From an uncultured Actinomycetes bacterium (lineage in GTDB: Bacteria > Actinomycetota > Acidimicrobiia > Acidimicrobiales > Microtrichaceae): a stretch of DNA of 49,953 bases. The notes beneath the pieces are model-generated. The model had not been told where the DNA came from. It searched no databases and saw nothing but the letters and a program-made list of their open reading frames with translations. Where the stretch lies: the NCBI GenBank assembly GCA_903873135.1, contig CAIQNH010000089.1, positions 1 to 49,953 on the forward strand. The letters are read 5' to 3'. Below are positions 8,303 through 16,942 of this stretch, in pieces (position 1 is the first letter of the stretch; every line of letters starts with the position of its first letter). The position numbers and the translations under genes are program-made.

Positions 8303-10060
8303 CTAGCCCTGGGGCGGGAGCGACCGCAGTCCCAGCTCGGAGAGCTGCGTCGGATCGATCTCGGTGGGTGCGCCGGTCAGCGGGTCGGTCCCCGACTGGG
8401 TCTTGGGGAAGGCGATGACCTCGCGGATGTTGTCCTCGCCGAGCAGCAGGGCCACGAGCCGGTCGACGCCGAAGGCGAACCCGGCGTGGGGAGGCGCTCC
8501 GTACCGGAAGGCGTCCAGCAGGAACCCGAAGCGTTCCGTGGCCTCCTCCACTCCGATGCCGAGCAGGTCGAGCACCTGCTGCTGGAGTTCCCGACGGTGG
8601 ATCCGGACGCTGCCCGAGCCGAGCTCCCAGCCGTTCAGCACCAGGTCGTAGGCCTGCGACCGCACCCCGAGGAGCCCCGACGCAGGGCCCTCGAGCGCGG
8701 CCAGGTCGTCGGGGTGCGGCATGGTGAACGGGTGGTGGGCGGGCACCGGCCGACCCGTGGCGGCGTCGACGGACTCGAACAGGGGGAAGTCCACCACCCA
8801 CAGGAACCGCAGACCGCCCTCGTCCGTGGGAGGACGTCCGAGCTCGAGGCGCAACAGGCCGAGCACGTGGGTCGTGGTGGCCCACTCGTCGGCGACCAGG
8901 TACAGCACGTCGCCCACGCGGGCGTCCAGACGCTCGGCCACGCCGGCCAACTCCGTCTCGGACATGAACTTGGCGACGGGTGAGACCAGCTGGACGCCGC
9001 CGCCGTCGGCCGACTCGACCCGCATCCACACGAGCCCCTTGGCCCCCCAGCGCACGGCGGTCTCGGTGAGCTCGTCGAGTCGGCTGCGGGAGGTGTCCCC
9101 GGCAGCGCCCTCGTGGCGGATGCCCTTGATCGAGGACGCCCGGAAGGCCTTGAACTCCGTCGCCGAGAACAGGTCGGTGAGCTCGGTGAGCTCCATGCCG
9201 AAGCGCACGTCCGGCTTGTCGGACCCGTAGCGGTCCATCGCCTCGCGCCACGAGGTGCGCGGCACCTCCCCGATCCCCTCGCCACGGACCGACCTGACGG
9301 CGGCGTCGACCGCCGTCGAGATCACCGCCAGGACGTCCTCCTGGTCGGCGAAGCTCATCTCGGCGTCGAGCTGGGTGAACTCGAACTGTCGGTCGGCTCG
9401 CAGGTCCTCGTCACGCAGGCAGCGGGCGACCTGGTAGTACCGGTCCACCCCACCGACCATGCAGAGCTGCTTGAAGAGCTGGGGACTCTGGGGCAGGGCG
9501 TAGAACGACCCCGGCCGGTGGCGCGAGGGCACCACGAAGTCCCGGGCTCCCTCGGGCGTGGACGCGATCAGCAGCGGCGTCTCGACCTCGACGAACCCCT
9601 GGTCGTCCATCGACCGACGGATGGAACCGAGCACCCGTGCTCGTGTCCGCAGGTTCCGCTGCATCTCCTCCCGACGCAGGTCCACGTAGCGGTGGCGCAG
9701 TCGCACCACCTCGTCGACCTCGCCGGCGCGGTCGTCGAGGGGGAACGGCGGTGGCTCGGCGGTGTTCAGGACCTCGACGGTGCAGTCCCCGAGCTCGACC
9801 GTCCCGGTGGCCAGCTGGTCGTTCACGGTGCCCTCGGGCCGACGGCGCACGGTGCCGGTCACCCGCACGACCCACTCGCTGCGCAGGTCGGCGGCGCCGT
9901 CGACGACGCACTGGACGATCCCGGTGTGGTCGCGCAGGTCCAGGAACGCCAGGTGCTCGCCGTGCTCACGGCGACGGGCGACCCACCCGCACACGGACAG
10001 CTCCTCACCGACGTGGGCGTCGCCGACCTCGCCGCACATCAGACTCCGCATGCTCGTCAC
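8303..10060 (-). CDS. aspS: Aspartyl-tRNA synthetase (probably non-discriminating)
   Basis: 585 aa. Class II synthetase with an N-terminal anticodon-binding OB domain, the bacterial GAD insertion in the middle, and C-terminal motif 3 (GFAFGVDRLVALLLGEDNIREVIAFPKTQSG). The GTG start overlaps the hisS stop as GTGA. In the anticodon-binding domain, H33 and G77 occupy the two positions that, from published work on Pseudomonas AspRS, go with relaxed recognition of tRNA-Asn. This suggests a non-discriminating enzyme working with an amidotransferase GatCAB, which would have to be elsewhere in the genome. That specificity call is inference from alignment by eye. Confidence 0.95.
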   Translation of the reverse strand: MTSMRSLMCGEVGDAHVGEELSVCGWVARRREHGEHLAFLDLRDHTGIVQCVVDGAADLRSEWVVRVTGTVRRRPEGTVNDQLATGTVELGDCTVEVLNTAEPPPFPLDDRAGEVDEVVRLRHRYVDLRREEMQRNLRTRARVLGSIRRSMDDQGFVEVETPLLIASTPEGARDFVVPSRHRPGSFYALPQSPQLFKQLCMVGGVDRYYQVARCLRDEDLRADRQFEFTQLDAEMSFADQEDVLAVISTAVDAAVRSVRGEGIGEVPRTSWREAMDRYGSDKPDVRFGMELTELTDLFSATEFKAFRASSIKGIRHEGAAGDTSRSRLDELTETAVRWGAKGLVWMRVESADGGGVQLVSPVAKFMSETELAGVAERLDARVGDVLYLVADEWATTTHVLGLLRLELGRPPTDEGGLRFLWVVDFPLFESVDAATGRPVPAHHPFTMPHPDDLAALEGPASGLLGVRSQAYDLVLNGWELGSGSVRIHRRELQQQVLDLLGIGVEEATERFGFLLDAFRYGAPPHAGFAFGVDRLVALLLGEDNIREVIAFPKTQSGTDPLTGAPTEIDPTQLSELGLRSLPPQG

Positions 10061-11346
10061 GTCCCTGTGTCCTCTCGGTGCTCGCTCGACCGCCGCCGCA
10101 GGTCGGCGACGACGTCCGCCCGGGGGACGGCCACCTGCTCGGCACCGGAGCGGAGGTCACGCACGGTGACCACGCCGGCGTCGAGCTCGTCGGAACCGAC
10201 CAGGAGCGCCCAGCGGGCCCCGGAGCGGTCAGCCGACTTCATCTGCGACTTGAGCGACCCGCCACCGTAGCGACGGTCGGCGGCCAGACCCGCTTCGCGG
10301 AGCTCGTGCACCAGATCCCGGGCGGTCTCGCCGCCGGCGGTGTCGACCACGAACGCGTCCAGGACCACGTCGGCCGGCGGGAACACCCCCTCCGCGTCGC
10401 AGGCGAGCAGCAGTCGGTCCACGCCGAGGGCGAACCCGATGCCGTCGGTGGGCGGCCCACCCAGGTCCTCGGCCAGTCCGTCGTACCGACCGCCCCCACC
10501 GACCGCGTTCTGCGCCGCGTCGAGCGAGTCGGCGACCAGCTCGAACGTGGTCCGACGGTAGTAGTCGAGTCCGCGGACCAGACGGTCGTCCTGCTCGACG
10601 GGCACGCCCACCGCCCGGAGCCCGGCCAGGACCCGCTCCAGGTGGGCCGCCGACTCCGGCGAGAGGTAGTCGGAGATCGACGGGGCGTCGGCCACCACGG
10701 CCCGGTCCTCCGGTCGCTTGGTGTCGAGCACCCGCAGCGGATTGCGCTCGGTGGTGGCCCGGGCGGCCTCGCTCAGGTCCGCCCGCCGGGAGCGCAGGAA
10801 CGTCGCGACGGCGTCGGTGTAGCGCTGCCGGTCCTCGTGGTCACCGAGCGAGTTCACGACCAGCCGGACACGTCGCAGACCGAGGTCGGTCACCGAACCC
10901 CAGGCGAGCGCCACGACCTCCACGTCGAGGTCCGGGTCGTCGACCCCGAGCACCTCCACGCCGACCTGGTCGAAGGCGCGGTAGCGACCGGCAGCCGGTC
11001 GTTCCCGGCGGAAGCTCGTTCCGGAGTACCAGACCTTCCACGGCGTGGGCGGGTGGTGCTGGACGAAGGCGCGCACCACCCCGGCGGTGAGCTCCGGACG
11101 GAGGGCTACCCGGCGGCCGTCCTTGTCCTCGAACTCGTACATCTCCTTGCTGACCACGTCGGTGGCCTCGCCCATGCGCAGGAACACACCGAGCTCCTCG
11201 AGCAACGGCGGCCTGATCTCCCCGTAGCCGGCGCGCTCGGCCCGCTCGGCGAACGTGGCGACGAGCGCCCGGCGCCGACCCGTGTCGGGCTCGACGAGGT
11301 CGCGCATCCCGGTCAGGGTCTGGAAGGGGTGCTCCGGTGCGACCAC
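10057..11346 (-). CDS. hisS: Histidyl-tRNA synthetase
   Basis: 429 aa, class IIa. Motif 1/2 region (RPELTAGVVRAFVQHHPP, WYSGTSFRRERPAAGRYRAFDQVGVEVLG), HisA motif LVRGLDYYRRTTFE, GGGGRYDGL, and a C-terminal anticodon-binding domain. The GTG at 11346 (VVAPEHPFQTLTGMRDLV) is preferred because TACCGT stands 8 nt upstream as a leaderless -10 box. hisS-aspS-rarA form a coupled unit. It is preceded by an unknown gene 56 bp away. Confidence 0.96.
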   Translation of the reverse strand: MVAPEHPFQTLTGMRDLVEPDTGRRRALVATFAERAERAGYGEIRPPLLEELGVFLRMGEATDVVSKEMYEFEDKDGRRVALRPELTAGVVRAFVQHHPPTPWKVWYSGTSFRRERPAAGRYRAFDQVGVEVLGVDDPDLDVEVVALAWGSVTDLGLRRVRLVVNSLGDHEDRQRYTDAVATFLRSRRADLSEAARATTERNPLRVLDTKRPEDRAVVADAPSISDYLSPESAAHLERVLAGLRAVGVPVEQDDRLVRGLDYYRRTTFELVADSLDAAQNAVGGGGRYDGLAEDLGGPPTDGIGFALGVDRLLLACDAEGVFPPADVVLDAFVVDTAGGETARDLVHELREAGLAADRRYGGGSLKSQMKSADRSGARWALLVGSDELDAGVVTVRDLRSGAEQVAVPRADVVADLRRRSSEHREDTGT

Positions 11347-11354
11347 GGGCGCAC

Positions 11355-11360
11355 ACGGTA
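11355..11360 (-). promoter_or_regulatory. -10 box, leaderless promoter of hisS
   Basis: TACCGT on the minus strand, 8 nt before the GTG at 11346; matches TANNNT. No Shine-Dalgarno site is visible, so the transcript would start at or within two bases of the start codon. Confidence 0.5.
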
Positions 11361-11402
11361 CCGGAGGGGCCGCCCGGCCCCGGGACCATTCCCCGAGTCG
11401 AC

Positions 11403-12695
11403 TCAGTTCCGCACCAGGTCCCGCACCTGCGTCAGCAGGGGGTCCTCCTGCCGGTGGTAGATCGTCGGGATCGCCGTGGCCCCCTGGTGGGCGTCGGCGA
11501 TCCACTCCATGATCCGGTGGCAGTCGTCCTGGTCGCGGACCCGGGTGAGCGATCCGACCACGACCGCCGGGGCCGACGGCTCGAGCGACACGGCGATGGG
11601 GAGCACGTAGCGGCAGCCGAGCATCAGCTGCATCGTGCCGTCGTAGAGGGGCTGCAGGTGGACCGTGTTGGTGTCGCCCGGATCGATCCCCCGCCGTGAC
11701 CGCCACTGCGAACGGATCTTCTTGGCCATGCTCGCGGCCAGGGACAGGTCCTGACTGCCGCTCGCCGCCATGGCCAGGATCTGCCCGCCCTTGGCCATCT
11801 GGGCGTCGAGCTCGTGGCGGACCAGCAGGTTGTTGGCCTTCACCAGCGCCGGGTCGAGCTTGGCGCGACGTCGTGAGTGCGTCTGGGGGACCGAGAGGAA
11901 CGTGCGGGCACCGCACTGCAGCACCTGCATGGCCGGCACGTTGAACGCCTGCCGGGTGGTGACCATCCGCGAGACCATCACGTCGATCCGGTCGGCCACG
12001 TCGGCCACCTCGAGCGTCTCACCGAGCACGCCGAACTCCCGTCCGGGTTCGCAGAGCCCCAGGATCAACGCACCCATGACCAGGGCGATGTCGATGATCT
12101 GGCCGTGGTTCGTCACGACGGCCACGTTCGACTGCTCGCCGAAGACCAGGTGGAACACCCCGTCGAGCTCGCCGGCGACCGCCGGGTCCCGGAACACCGG
12201 ACGGAACACCCGGTCGAAGTCCGGGTACGCCGCGCTGGCGTACAGCTCGATCGTCTCGACGTTCGCCGGCCGCGGCGGGACGACCACGCAGGACGGATCG
12301 TGGAACTCCAGCGCCGGGGTGTACGGGAGCTCACCGAGCACCGAGTGGTGACCCGTCCGCACCAGGCTCGACAGCGACCGGTAGTACGAGACCGGGTCGA
12401 CGGAGGCGAGCAGGGACCTCGCCTCGTCCACCGCGGCCCGGCTCGGCGCCACCGACGGTCCGATCGGCCGGGAGCGCCCGTCGCTCTGACGGGACCGCTT
12501 CCCGATCCGGCGCGACGGACGATCCGTGCTCCCCGAGGTGCTGTCGTCCGCTGACTCCACCTCGGTCGCCGGTGGCTCGTCCCCGGTGCCCGCCGCCTCG
12601 ACCGACGCCGGACCCTCCGCGTCGTCCAGCGGCGCCACCAGGTGCAGGTCCGGTCGTTCGTCGCCGGGGCTCCCGGCCGGGTCCTTGCTCACCAT
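11403..12695 (-). CDS. Uncharacterised protein with an acyltransferase-like NHX4D motif
   Basis: About 430 aa from ATG 12695 (GTG 12692 is an alternative). I do not recognise the family. The first ~80 residues are acidic, then Arg-rich (RRIGKRSRQSDGRSRP) and probably disordered. The core contains VVTNHGQIIDIALVMGALIL: the NH....D spacing (N196, H197, D202) equals block I of PlsC-type glycerolipid acyltransferases. There is also GGQILAMAASGSQD (about 306-316) where FPEGTRS would be expected, and YVLPIAVSLE (about 364) where the V-P-V/I block would be. A divergent acyltransferase is therefore possible but unproven, and the glutamate of FPEG is missing. It sits alone between hisS and rel, with no clear TANNNT box or Shine-Dalgarno site. 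Confidence 0.7.
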   Translation of the reverse strand: MVSKDPAGSPGDERPDLHLVAPLDDAEGPASVEAAGTGDEPPATEVESADDSTSGSTDRPSRRIGKRSRQSDGRSRPIGPSVAPSRAAVDEARSLLASVDPVSYYRSLSSLVRTGHHSVLGELPYTPALEFHDPSCVVVPPRPANVETIELYASAAYPDFDRVFRPVFRDPAVAGELDGVFHLVFGEQSNVAVVTNHGQIIDIALVMGALILGLCEPGREFGVLGETLEVADVADRIDVMVSRMVTTRQAFNVPAMQVLQCGARTFLSVPQTHSRRRAKLDPALVKANNLLVRHELDAQMAKGGQILAMAASGSQDLSLAASMAKKIRSQWRSRRGIDPGDTNTVHLQPLYDGTMQLMLGCRYVLPIAVSLEPSAPAVVVGSLTRVRDQDDCHRIMEWIADAHQGATAIPTIYHRQEDPLLTQVRDLVRN

Positions 12696-12762
12696 GCGGA
12701 CCAGTCTCGCAGAGCGCGGGGCGTCCGGCACCACACGACCCGCCACCACACGGAGCGGGCGC

Positions 12763-15003
12763 TCAGGAAGGCTGGGGCTCCTCGGGCGCCCCCGCCCGCG
12801 ACGACGGCAGGGCCCGGTCGGCGTCGTAGACCCCCTCGACGGCCTGGATCCGCTGGAGCAGGACGTCGAGGTGCGAGCTGTCGCCCAGCTCGAACTCGAG
12901 CCGGATCGTCGCGACCCGCTCGGCGTCGACGTGGCTGTGACACGTGAGGATGCTGATGTGGCCGTCCGACAGCGTGGCGATGACGTCGACGAGGAGCCGC
13001 GGACGGTCGATCCCCTTCACCTCGATCAGGGCGACGAACGCCCCGGTGCTGTCGTCGTCCCAGTCCACGTCGAGCACCCGTTCCGCCTGTGCCGAGGACA
13101 GCGACGCAGCGTTGGCGCAGTCGGTCCGGTGGACCGACACTCCCCGCCCCCGGGTCACGAACCCCATGATCTCGTCGCCGGGAACGGGCGTGCAGCACCG
13201 CGCCATGCGGACGAGCACGTCGTCGAACCCCTCGACGTGCACCCCCACCGGACGTCGACCGCTGCGCCGTCGGTCACGACTGGGCGTGGGCACGACGACC
13301 TCGCGGTCGTCCTCCACGGTGCGCAGCATCCGCACGATCCTCGTGGCGACCGACTCGGCCGACACGTGGTGCTCCCCGATCGCCGTGAGCAGGGGGTCGA
13401 CTCCCTGGTAACGGAGCTGCGTCGCCACCTGGTCGAGCACCGCGGGCGACGTGGACTCCGACAGGGGGACCGCCTCACGTCGGAGGGCCTTGGAGAGATC
13501 CTCACGCCCCTGTTCGAGCGCGTCGTGGCGCCGCTCCCGCGAGAACCACTGCTTGATGCGGCTGGCGGCCGTCGGGGTGGCCACGAAGCGGAGCCAGTCC
13601 CGACTCGGACCGGCGCCGTCGACCTTGGAGGTGAAGATCTCCACGGTCTCGCCCGAGACGAGCGCGGTGTCCAGTGGGACCAACCGGCCCGCCACCCGGG
13701 CGCCGATGCAGCGGTTCCCCACCTCGGTGTGGATGGCGTAGGCGAAGTCGATGGGCGTGGCGCCCGAGGGCAGGGTGACCACGTCGCCCTTGGGGGTGAA
13801 GACGAACACCTCGTCCTGATCCAGGTCGAGCTTGAGGTTCGCCATGAACTCGCCCGGGTCGCTGACCTCCTCCTGCCAGTCGACCAGCCGGCTCAACCAG
13901 TCGATGTCCTCGGCGCCCGAACGGTCCTTGTAGGCGTAGTGCGCGGCCACGCCCCACTCGGCACGACGGTCCATCTCCCGGGTCCGGACCTGCACCTCGA
14001 CGGTCCGGCCCTCGGGGCCGATCACGGTCGTGTGCAGCGACTGGTACTGGTTGAACTTGGGCATGGCCACGTAGTCCTTGAAGCGACCGAGGACCGGTGA
14101 CCACAGCGAGTGGATCGAGCCGAGCGCGGCGTAGCAGTCCTTGGACGACTCCACGATCACCCGTACGCCGAGCAGGTCGTAGATCTCGTCGAACTCCTTG
14201 TGGCGGCGGATCATCTTGTCGTAGATCGACCAGTAGTGCTTCTCCCGACCGACCACCTCGGCGGTGATGTTCAGCTCCGCCATCCGCTCCTCGAGGAGGC
14301 CCGTGACCTCGGCCAGGTACTGCCGTCGCCCCGAGGCCCGCTCGGCGACCATGTGGTCGATCTCGGCGTAGCGCTTGGGGTGGAGCGTGGCGAAGGCCAG
14401 GTCCTCGAGCTGCACCTTGACCTGCCGCATGCCGAGCCGGTGGGCCAGCGGCGCGTAGATGTCCAGCGTCTCCTCGGCCAGTCGTTCCTGCCGCTCCCAC
14501 GGGAGTGCCGCCACCGTCCGCATGTTGTGGAGCCGATCGGCGAGCTTGATCACGAGCACACGGAGGTCCTCGGACATCGCGACGAGCATCTTGCGCATGG
14601 TCGCCGCCTGCTGGGCCTCCCGGGTCTCGAACCGGAACCGCTCGAGCTTGGTGACCCCGTCGACGATGTCACGCACCTCGACGCCGAAGTCGGACTCGAT
14701 CTCCTGCAGCGTCACGACGGTGTCCTCGACCGCGTCGTGCAGGAGCGCGCCGGCGATCGTCACGTCGTCCATCCCGTAGCGGGCGACGATCCCGGCGACC
14801 GCGAGCGGGTGCGTGATGTACGGCTCGCCCGATCGGCGGAGCTGCCCGCGGTGTGCCGACTTGGCCACGGCGTAGGAGCGCTCGATCAGGTCGATCGAAC
14901 GCTTGGGGTGCACGCGCCGGAAGACGTCGAGGATCTGCTGCAGGTCGTCCTGCGAGGAACGGTTGTCCCGGCGCCACGGGAGCACGCGGGTCATGGTGGG
15001 CAC
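12763..15003 (-). CDS. rel: Bifunctional (p)ppGpp synthetase/hydrolase Rel
   Basis: 746 aa, long RSH type. It makes and degrades (p)ppGpp in the stringent response. The hydrolase HD domain is intact (ALLHDAVEDT, H89-D90). The synthetase domain has RFKD (307-310), the RXKD signature of bifunctional enzymes, plus AMPKFNQYQSLHTTVIGPEG. TGS (EVFVFTPKGDVVTLPSGATPIDFAYAIHTEVG), a helical/zinc-finger region (RMARCCTPVPGDEIMGFVTRGRGVSVHRTDC) and a C-terminal ACT domain follow. The GTG start at 15003 is preceded by TAGCGT six bases away. The gene lies between secF and hisS as in mycobacteria, but no apt gene precedes it. Confidence 0.96.
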   Translation of the reverse strand: MPTMTRVLPWRRDNRSSQDDLQQILDVFRRVHPKRSIDLIERSYAVAKSAHRGQLRRSGEPYITHPLAVAGIVARYGMDDVTIAGALLHDAVEDTVVTLQEIESDFGVEVRDIVDGVTKLERFRFETREAQQAATMRKMLVAMSEDLRVLVIKLADRLHNMRTVAALPWERQERLAEETLDIYAPLAHRLGMRQVKVQLEDLAFATLHPKRYAEIDHMVAERASGRRQYLAEVTGLLEERMAELNITAEVVGREKHYWSIYDKMIRRHKEFDEIYDLLGVRVIVESSKDCYAALGSIHSLWSPVLGRFKDYVAMPKFNQYQSLHTTVIGPEGRTVEVQVRTREMDRRAEWGVAAHYAYKDRSGAEDIDWLSRLVDWQEEVSDPGEFMANLKLDLDQDEVFVFTPKGDVVTLPSGATPIDFAYAIHTEVGNRCIGARVAGRLVPLDTALVSGETVEIFTSKVDGAGPSRDWLRFVATPTAASRIKQWFSRERRHDALEQGREDLSKALRREAVPLSESTSPAVLDQVATQLRYQGVDPLLTAIGEHHVSAESVATRIVRMLRTVEDDREVVVPTPSRDRRRSGRRPVGVHVEGFDDVLVRMARCCTPVPGDEIMGFVTRGRGVSVHRTDCANAASLSSAQAERVLDVDWDDDSTGAFVALIEVKGIDRPRLLVDVIATLSDGHISILTCHSHVDAERVATIRLEFELGDSSHLDVLLQRIQAVEGVYDADRALPSSRAGAPEEPQPS

Positions 15004-15009
15004 CCCGAC

Positions 15010-15015
15010 ACGCTA
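15010..15015 (-). promoter_or_regulatory. -10 box, leaderless promoter of rel
   Basis: TAGCGT on the minus strand, 6 nt before the GTG at 15003. This spacing puts the transcription start at the G of the start codon. Confidence 0.55.
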
Positions 15016-15056
15016 CCGACTCCCGCGCGCCACCGGTTCGCACCCAATGGAGCCCG

Positions 15057-15085
15057 GCCCCCGGTCTGGAGCCCCGGCCGGGGGC
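15057..15085. other. GC-rich hairpin in the rel/lipoprotein divergent spacer
   Basis: GCCCCCGG (15057-15064) and CCGGGGGC (15078-15085) are perfect inverted repeats separated by 13 nt. They lie in the 138-bp spacer between the divergent rel and lipoprotein genes, just before the TAATTT box. A regulatory hairpin or attenuator is possible. The symmetry could also be chance in GC-rich DNA. Confidence 0.35.
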
Positions 15086-15090
15086 GAACC

Positions 15091-15096
15091 TAATTT
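15091..15096 (+). promoter_or_regulatory. Candidate -10 box of the lipoprotein gene
   Basis: TAATTT, the most AT-rich hexamer in the divergent spacer. It implies a transcript start near 15103 and a leader of about 39 nt that carries GAGGTGA (15132-15138) before the GTG. No -35 element is recognised. Confidence 0.4.
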
Positions 15097-15141
15097 CCCC
15101 GCACGACCGGCGGCTCGACCGCCCCGACACCGAGGTGACCC

Positions 15142-15690
15142 GTGCAGACCTACCCAACCACGACGTCGACCACCCGACGCCGCATCACCGCCCTGGCCAC
15201 CGCTGGACTCGCCCTGGTCGCTGCGGCCTGCGTGCCGCCTCCCCCGCCGCCAGCACCGAACCTCGCGGCGTGCCCGACCGCCGGGGCCGGACAGGTCCAG
15301 GTCGCCGTCGTGGTCCAGGGCGGCGCGCTCGACTCGCCGCCCGTCGTCTGCGTGGTCGTCCCCGCGGGGTCGGACGGACTCGACGCCCTCGCCGCCCGGG
15401 CGCAGCGCATCTCGGAGGAGGTGCCCCGGCTCGGGTTCGGCGACGCGTTCGTCTGCGGCATCGACGGGTTCCCGGCTGCGCCGGCCTGCGGCGACGAGGG
15501 GCCGGCCGGGTTCAGCTACTGGAACTACTGGACCGGAGGCTCCACCTGGGACGCCGCGGCCACGGGTGCCGGCGACCGCCCCGTCACCCAGGGCAGCGTC
15601 GACGCCTGGGTGTTCGGCACCTGGGACTTCGTGACGACCTTCCCGGCACCTCCGACCGGCCCGTCGACGTTCGCCGAACTGACCGACTGA
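15142..15690 (+). CDS. Small secreted lipoprotein, SCO2322-like pattern
   Basis: 182 aa. N-terminal signal (RRR at 12-14, hydrophobic 15-28) with lipobox VAAAC; the lipidated Cys would be C30, followed by a Pro-rich linker. The mature part has several Cys and ends in FSYWNYWTGGSTWDAAATGAG with GSVDAWVFGTWDF. This aromatic pattern recalls SCO2322-type/DUF4430-like surface proteins found beside cobalt/ECF transporters in actinobacteria; the match is by eye and no transporter is adjacent. The GTG start is supported by GAGGTGA just upstream. It is the only plus-strand gene in this part of the window and is convergent with secF. Confidence 0.75.
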   Translation: MQTYPTTTSTTRRRITALATAGLALVAAACVPPPPPPAPNLAACPTAGAGQVQVAVVVQGGALDSPPVVCVVVPAGSDGLDALAARAQRISEEVPRLGFGDAFVCGIDGFPAAPACGDEGPAGFSYWNYWTGGSTWDAAATGAGDRPVTQGSVDAWVFGTWDFVTTFPAPPTGPSTFAELTD

Positions 15691-15719
15691 ACCCGGCGAC
15701 GCCGGTCGGTCGCCCGGGT
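15691..15719. terminator. Candidate bidirectional hairpin between lipoprotein gene and secF
   Basis: In the 28-bp convergent gap, GGCGAC (15695-15700) pairs with GTCGCC (15709-15714) around an 8-nt loop. The stem extends as ACCC/GGGT with one bulged C. There is no U-tract on either strand, so this would be a non-canonical terminator. Confidence 0.4.
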
Positions 15720-16942
15720 CAGCGACGCCGCTTGCGGGGCCGGGGAGGAATCACCGGGTCCGCCCCGCTCCTCGTCGCCGGGGCGTCGGCCACGTCGGTC
15801 GCAGCGGCTCCGCCCGAACCGTCGGACGGCCCGTCCTGGGCCGAGGACGAGGCAGATCGAGCGGCGGCGGCCGTCCGCACCGGGCGGCCGGTCACCGCTC
15901 CCGACGACGACACGCCGTACCACGCCGTGTCGGACGGATCCTCACCACGGGCAGCGAGGCGTGCCCGCAGGTCACGCCAGCGGGGCTCCCGCTCCTTCAG
16001 CCACACGGTGAGCGGCGCCGCCACGAAGATCGACGAGTAGGTGCCGGACACCAGGCCGATCAGGAGGGCCAGCGAGAAGTCCCCCAGCGTCTGCTGGCCG
16101 AACACCTGCGAGCCGACGACGTACATGACCAGGATGGGGATGACCGTGACGAGGGTCGTGTTGAGCGACCGCATGAACACCTGGTTGAGCGAGCGGCGCA
16201 TGATCGCCGTGTAGGTGTAACGGCCGCTCTTGGAGAAGCGTGCGGCGTTCTCCTGCACCCGGTCGTACACCACGATGGTGTCGTAGAGGGAGAAGCCGAG
16301 GATGGTCAGGAAGGCGATCACCGTGGCGGGCGTCACCTGGATCTGGAACACCGAGTAGACGCCGGCGGTGAGCAGCACGTCGTGCAGCACCGCCACGAGG
16401 GCGGCGATCGCCATGCGGGTCTCGAGCCGCCACGCGATGTAGAGCGCCACCAGGATCAGGAAGACGATCAGCGACGTCCGGGCCTGCCGGGTGATGTCGT
16501 CGCCCCAGGACGGACCGACCGTCGACGTGGTCACCGAACCCGTGGGCACCTCGGCCGCCTCGCCGAGCTTGGTGGCGATCTCCGCCGCCGTCTCCACGTC
16601 GGCCACCCGGCCCGAGATGCGCAGGACCTCCCGGCCGTCACCGGTGGTGACCCGCTGGAACTTCTCGCCCGCCTCCGGACCGTAGGGCTCCAGCACGGCC
16701 TCGGCGTCGGACTCGTCGAAGCTGTCGCTCGGGACCTCCCAGATCGAGCCGCCCTCGAAGTCGATGCTGAGGTTCAGCGGTGGGCGCTCGCAGCTGTCGG
16801 TGGCGTCGCAGTACAGGGGGATCCCGACCAGCGACACCAGCGACACCAGCACCAGCAGGATCGACACGACCGTCGTCCTCGGCCACAGGCGCGGGAAGTC
16901 GAAGTCGGTGCGCTCCCGGTAGAGGTCGGACCAGACGCTCAC
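15719..16942 (-). CDS. secF: Protein translocase subunit SecF
   Basis: 407 aa. Inner-membrane RND-type subunit that, with SecD, uses the proton-motive force to aid Sec export. A first transmembrane helix (about 20-40), an external domain with SIDFEGGSIWEVP, then five more helices including LTILGFSLYDTIVVYDRVQEN, the hallmark SecF motif, and MRSLNQVFMRSLNTTLVTVIPILVMYV. A ~90-residue cytoplasmic C-terminal tail (Ala/Ser/Gly-rich, ending PPRPRKRRR) is an actinobacterial-style extension. The GTG start overlaps the secD stop as GTGA. Confidence 0.95.
   Translation of the reverse strand: MSVWSDLYRERTDFDFPRLWPRTTVVSILLVLVSLVSLVGIPLYCDATDSCERPPLNLSIDFEGGSIWEVPSDSFDESDAEAVLEPYGPEAGEKFQRVTTGDGREVLRISGRVADVETAAEIATKLGEAAEVPTGSVTTSTVGPSWGDDITRQARTSLIVFLILVALYIAWRLETRMAIAALVAVLHDVLLTAGVYSVFQIQVTPATVIAFLTILGFSLYDTIVVYDRVQENAARFSKSGRYTYTAIMRRSLNQVFMRSLNTTLVTVIPILVMYVVGSQVFGQQTLGDFSLALLIGLVSGTYSSIFVAAPLTVWLKEREPRWRDLRARLAARGEDPSDTAWYGVSSSGAVTGRPVRTAAAARSASSSAQDGPSDGSGGAAATDVADAPATRSGADPVIPPRPRKRRR

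Noticed and set aside
12696-12762. Direct repeat of GTGTGGTG before the unknown gene
   Set aside because: Two copies only, in GC-rich DNA, with no promoter around them; not distinguishable from chance.
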